Source of the DNA: Paramacrobiotus metropolitanus
Taxonomy: Eukaryota > Tardigrada > Eutardigrada > Parachela > Macrobiotidae
NCBI RefSeq assembly: GCF_019649055.1
Contig: NW_026570224.1
Location: 1-64,000 of the forward strand
DNA: 64,000 bases
Direction of reading: 5' to 3'
The notes under the pieces were generated by a model that made no database searches, was not told where the DNA came from, and saw only the letters and a program-made list of their open reading frames with translations. The position numbers and the translations under genes are program-made. This document shows positions 60,620 to 64,000 of this stretch, piece by piece. The first letter of the stretch is position 1; each line of letters starts with the position of its first letter.

Positions 60620-61830
60620 CCTTAAGCGAAGTTTCCAAGTACAGTCACAGTGCGTGAAAAGATGCGATTGAAAGGTGGAGGAAAGCCAGGCGTAGCCGGA
60701 ACTTCGGCTTATGTCATTGGAACACGCCCCGCAGATGCTTTGGTCAATCATATACCGTAGATGGACGCGCTACCTGTCACGCTGATCGGTTGCTACGGGA
60801 GAGTTACCTGTTACTTGTCACCTTTCCGTCGTAGAAAGTCGGAACGATACTTTACTCTACGATATTATATACCCTTTGAAAAGGTCATTTTGCCGGTTAC
60901 ACCGACTAGCTGCCATTTAAAACGTTGTTTTCGTTTTCTCCTTACCACACCGCGCTGGCCCGTATATAGTGCAAATTAACGACTGCCTGAAAACAGCATC
61001 AAGACAAAATCTTCGGCAAGCGGAATTCGTGATACTCGATCGTCACGGTTTTGGTCGGGCGACATTTGTCACATCGTCTTTTAGCAAGTTCCTTGATATT
61101 CTGTACTGTTGGATAGTTACTGCTTTCTTACTGCTGATGAATTGTTACCACGATATAAACGCGCTGTTTAGCAAAGAGATTTCCTGCATCGACAGCCGGA
61201 TCTTTGACTGGGAGGATGCATCGCGGGAAAGGTCCGTGACACCTGCTGCTACGCGTAGATCGAAGACTAACCTGGATGACCCCACCTAATAACCTTGGCA
61301 TGGGTTATTACAGAACTTATGATAATATCTGTTTTGTGAAACAGGGAGATGGCTAAATCTGAGATGGCGAGATTGATCGAACATATGGGCAGATTATCGT
61401 CTCAGGTAGAACTGACGCACGGCAAAACGAAAGGTCATTCAAGCACCTGCGTCTTAGGATGCAAATTAACTAATATACATATATATGTATTTAATATAGT
61501 ATACTCGTATTAACGCTTCATAATATCACGAAGACTTTGATAAACCTGAACGTAAACACCCGGTAAAAGGGATGTGACCCGGTACATGGTACTTGCATCT
61601 GTTTGTACATGGTACCAGATCCTTAAGTACATGCACAAAAACTCTCGCCTTCTCCATAACATTTTTTTGCACTGTTTCTTGCATTTCATATCCAAATAAT
61701 TTGCATGTATTGGCGTAAAATTCCGACGTAGTCATAAAGGTAGTTTTTGATTCTTAAGCAAAATTTCCAAAGTACAGTACGTGTACGTACGCAGATAAAA
61801 CGGCGGGAAAATCCAGACGCGTGTGCGCGC
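60620..61830. repeat. Pair of diverged direct repeats (about 80 bp)
   Basis: The segment around 60620-60700 (CTTAAGCGAAGTTTCCAAGTACAGT...) and the one around 61740-61830 (CTTAAGCAAAATTTCCAAAGTACAGT...) align in the same orientation. Confidence 0.6.
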
Positions 61831-61940
61831 AGCATCCGGTTCGGGAGACGCTGTGGTGTCAGTTCCAAAAATTCTAAGCGGTAAGCAGCCCATTCAGAAT
61901 CATTCGGCCACAGAATGTCTTCAAACGTGTTCGAAAGCGA

Positions 61941-62115
61941 GCGAAAGCGAAGGGTTTCGCACATGTACACGAATTTGGTACCATGTACAGTGTTCAGTGT
62001 ACCAGACCTGGGCAGTTATAGAAAACTGACCCAAAGTTAGAGTTAAAAGTTACAGGGAGCGTGCGAAAGCGAAGGGTTTCGCACATGTACACGAATTTGG
62101 TACCATGTACAGTGT
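61941..62115. repeat. Two identical 53-bp direct repeats
   Basis: The unit from GCGAAAGCGAAGGGTTTCGC to ATGTACAGTGT occurs at 61941-61993 and 62063-62115, offset 122 bp. A diverged inverted copy lies near 61598-61655 (TGTACATGGTACCAG...TACATGCACAAAAAC...). The motif GGTACCATGTAC is nearly palindromic. Confidence 0.9.
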
Positions 62116-62671
62116 GTACAGTCTACGTATTAGGTCACTTCCCCTAGAGAAAATTATAAATTGCTTTATTATTAATTTTTACAGACGCCGTGTTGAGTAT
62201 AAGATGTACAGCAAAGTCATTTACTTATTAATTTTTAACTGCTTCTAATGATCGATGACTTATTTATAACTTAACTCAGTATTTAACTTTACCTGGTACC
62301 CCACGGCAGGATGGTAGAGACTTTGGTTGTTTTTTATTGTTTAAGTGTTAACTGTAATGTAGTGTTTCCGCTCTTGCACTTGCTGTTATTCTGAGAGCTG
62401 TTGCCTAATGTATACAAAAGTCAGTACTCTAGGCTCCTGCGAATTATACAATAATTAAAGATGTAACGCTTTTCATCGCAGTCGCAGCACTTGCAATTCC
62501 CCACGACAACCTTCGACACGTTCCACAATTCTGGACAACGAATCTACGTCACCAAGTTTCCTAATATTTATAAGTCAGCATAAAATTATTAAGTTCTATT
62601 TCTTCTTCTGTGTACAACTACGCCAAGTGTTGTAAATTAAGCGGTTCCGGTGTAGACTCAAAGGAGCCATC

Positions 62672-63438
62672 ATGGCCTTTGCGCGAATCGGCTGGAAGAC
62701 ACTCCTACTGGAGGACTGCGACGGTTTCACGGTGAAGAAGGACATGATGGTCCTCTACGACATCCACGTTGCGTCCTGCAGTAGGCGGAAAGGTCAAGCC
62801 AAGAAACTTTTAGATTTCATATTTGCGGTACGTAAATAAAGCCTATATAAAACCATAACTAAAAAACGCCTGAAGAAAGAACGCAAGGTATCTTTCGAAT
62901 TCGACATACAACTAAAAACATTTACATTGCAGCATGAGCGTATCCAACCATGGGAACTGGTCATCGACCAGCCGACAGCCGCGCTGCTGAAATTCTTCGA
63001 TAAGCATTATTATCTTCGAGAGTTCGTTCCTCAGATCCAAGGACGATACGTCGTCTGGAAGCGATACTTTAAGGAAATACACCCAACACGCACCAGCGGT
63101 GGTAGGAGCTAAATTAAAAAGGTTAGTATCGAACGTATCACCCTCAATTTAATACTTTTGCAGTTAAACTAGAACCCCAGCGCCAAACATACACCCGCAA
63201 CGTACGAGATTACCTAGGTGGACCGTGGCCGGTACGGCATTTTCCCGGGGATACTTTGCAAAAGCATAGCTACATAAACTGGCACCCGCCCACCTGTGCG
63301 GCACTGTCCAACGATCTAGAATTCTTAACGTCCAAGCAGCAACGAACGCACGGGATGCTATGCAACAACCACGTGGAGAGGGAAGTTAACCGCCGTATGG
63401 CCGACGGGTGGCGGTGGCATCCAACGGCCTTCTGGTAA
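62672..63438 (+). CDS. ATAT1-like: Alpha-tubulin N-acetyltransferase-like protein, short form
   Basis: Three exons, 62672-62827, 62933-63101 and 63164-63438, give 199 aa. Introns are 105 and 62 nt, and the donors are GTACGT and GTAGGA. The family acetylates Lys40 of alpha-tubulin in the microtubule lumen. Matches are VLYDIHVASCSRRKGQAKKL, corresponding to the LDFYIHESxQRxGxGxxLF acetyl-CoA loop, and WELVIDQPTAALLKFFDKHY, corresponding to the conserved DRPSxKLLxFLxKHY segment, then LREFVPQIQGRYVVWKRYF. The exon 3 tail is basic and Trp-rich without known domains. About 60-100 N-terminal residues usual for the family are missing before the ATG at 62672, so either an upstream exon was not found or this is a truncated paralog. 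The acetyl-CoA loop has Ala where Gly is common (RKGQA). Confidence 0.85.
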
Positions 63439-63528
63439 CCTGACGCTTTCCAAAGGAGACGGTTTATGCAGTCACCAGAAGAGAAGTAGTAGAACCAGCG
63501 GTTTGATGGTAGTACACATAGCGGGCTC

Positions 63529-63760
63529 TCCTATTGGTCGGTTTAGCCTAAGTACCGCCCCCTATAGTCTAGGGTATACAAATAGCGGAATATGGTCTGT
63601 ACACTGTACTGTATATACAAATAGCGTACAAATCAGCCTGATCTGATGGTGTGTACGAATAGCGTACAGTCCATGTACTGTGTACAATAGCGTATTGGTC
63701 GGTTTGATCTGTATACCGCCCATAATGCACCGCGTACAACAGTGTATTGGCTGACATTAT
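63529..63760. repeat. Short interspersed direct repeats downstream of ATAT1-like
   Basis: TATTGGTCGGTTT followed about 8 nt later by TACCGCCC occurs at about 63532 and again at about 63692. TACAAATAGCG and close variants (TACGAATAGCG, TACAATAGCG) recur at least four times between. No ORF of interest. Confidence 0.75.
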
Positions 63761-64000
63761 ATTACGATGCCACTTTAAACCAGATGTGCAGTGACTTGTG
63801 ATCAAGTGCACAGGTCAAACTTTCCAAGTCATCATTCTTAGTTTTCACTTCTGTAAGTCACCATCTAAGGAATTATATCTGCAGCACTACAACTGGATTA
63901 ACGTGCGTGATCGTGTGCTATCATTATGAAAGTTGTTTTGCTGGAAACTGCAAAGATCGTTTGCACGTTTGAAAGGGTTTTATTTTAATGTTATCATTGT

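Larger units (their letters stand above)
59260..62671. other. Intergenic, repeat-rich, no confident gene
   Basis: It lies between divergently oriented CACNA2D and the ATAT1-like gene, so both promoters lie here. Plus ORFs at 59646-60053 and 60969-61289 have no recognisable domain. Dispersed repeats at 60262-60540, 60620-60700/61740-61830 and 61600-62115 fill much of the interval. Confidence 0.5.

Noticed and set aside
60969-61289. 106-codon plus-strand ORF with a hydrophobic stretch downstream of a TATATA sequence
   Set aside because: It has no ATG start near its 5' end (it opens at GTG) and no recognisable domain or splice support. Left as intergenic.

Overview
The window is animal nuclear DNA. 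It has spliceosomal GT-AG introns, GC-rich exons in AT-rich surroundings, and metazoan families: a voltage-gated calcium channel alpha2/delta subunit, an alpha-tubulin acetyltransferase, PHYHD1, thyroglobulin type-1 modules, and Ig domains. The left edge carries a long F-box-like protein of a type I associate with tardigrades, so a tardigrade (or a close ecdysozoan) is my best guess. That guess is inference from memory, not proof. Exon models were built by hand from splice sites, codon phase and family conservation.

Left third (1-23.6 kb). A disrupted F-box-like gene runs off the left edge. Small uncertain ORFs and the last exon of a single-pass membrane protein follow. Three four-TM genes resembling MS4A/CD20 lie on the minus strand (7.2-8.3, 10.7-11.6 and 12.2-13.6 kb). 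Two tandem six-exon PHYHD1-type dioxygenase genes lie on the plus strand (15.5-17.6 and 18.4-20.1 kb) and share duplicated promoters. Next come a two-Ig-domain exon, a decayed third PHYHD1 3' end, and a small secreted-protein gene.

Middle (23.6-44 kb). A 3.4 kb gene-poor block carries spaced palindromes. Four more MS4A-like genes on the minus strand (27.0-37.4 kb) bring the cluster to seven. All seven share one phase-1 intron just after TM1. Two tandem secreted proteins with a thyroglobulin type-1-like module follow (38.1-40.8 kb). A plus-strand gene encodes a secreted thioredoxin fold that has lost both redox cysteines (42.5-43.0 kb).

Right third (44-64 kb). One minus-strand CACNA2D-type gene of 22 modelled exons occupies 44.1-59.3 kb, complete from signal peptide to C-terminal hydrophobic tail. 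It has an apparent frameshift in its penultimate coding exon. A repeat-rich interval follows, then a compact three-exon alpha-tubulin N-acetyltransferase-like gene (62.7-63.4 kb).

Functionally the window looks like a mosaic of local tandem families (MS4A-like x7, PHYHD1 x2 plus a remnant, Tg-1-like x2) between single-copy genes. I see no operon-like pathway. MITE-like inverted-repeat elements sit preferentially in introns and intergenic DNA.
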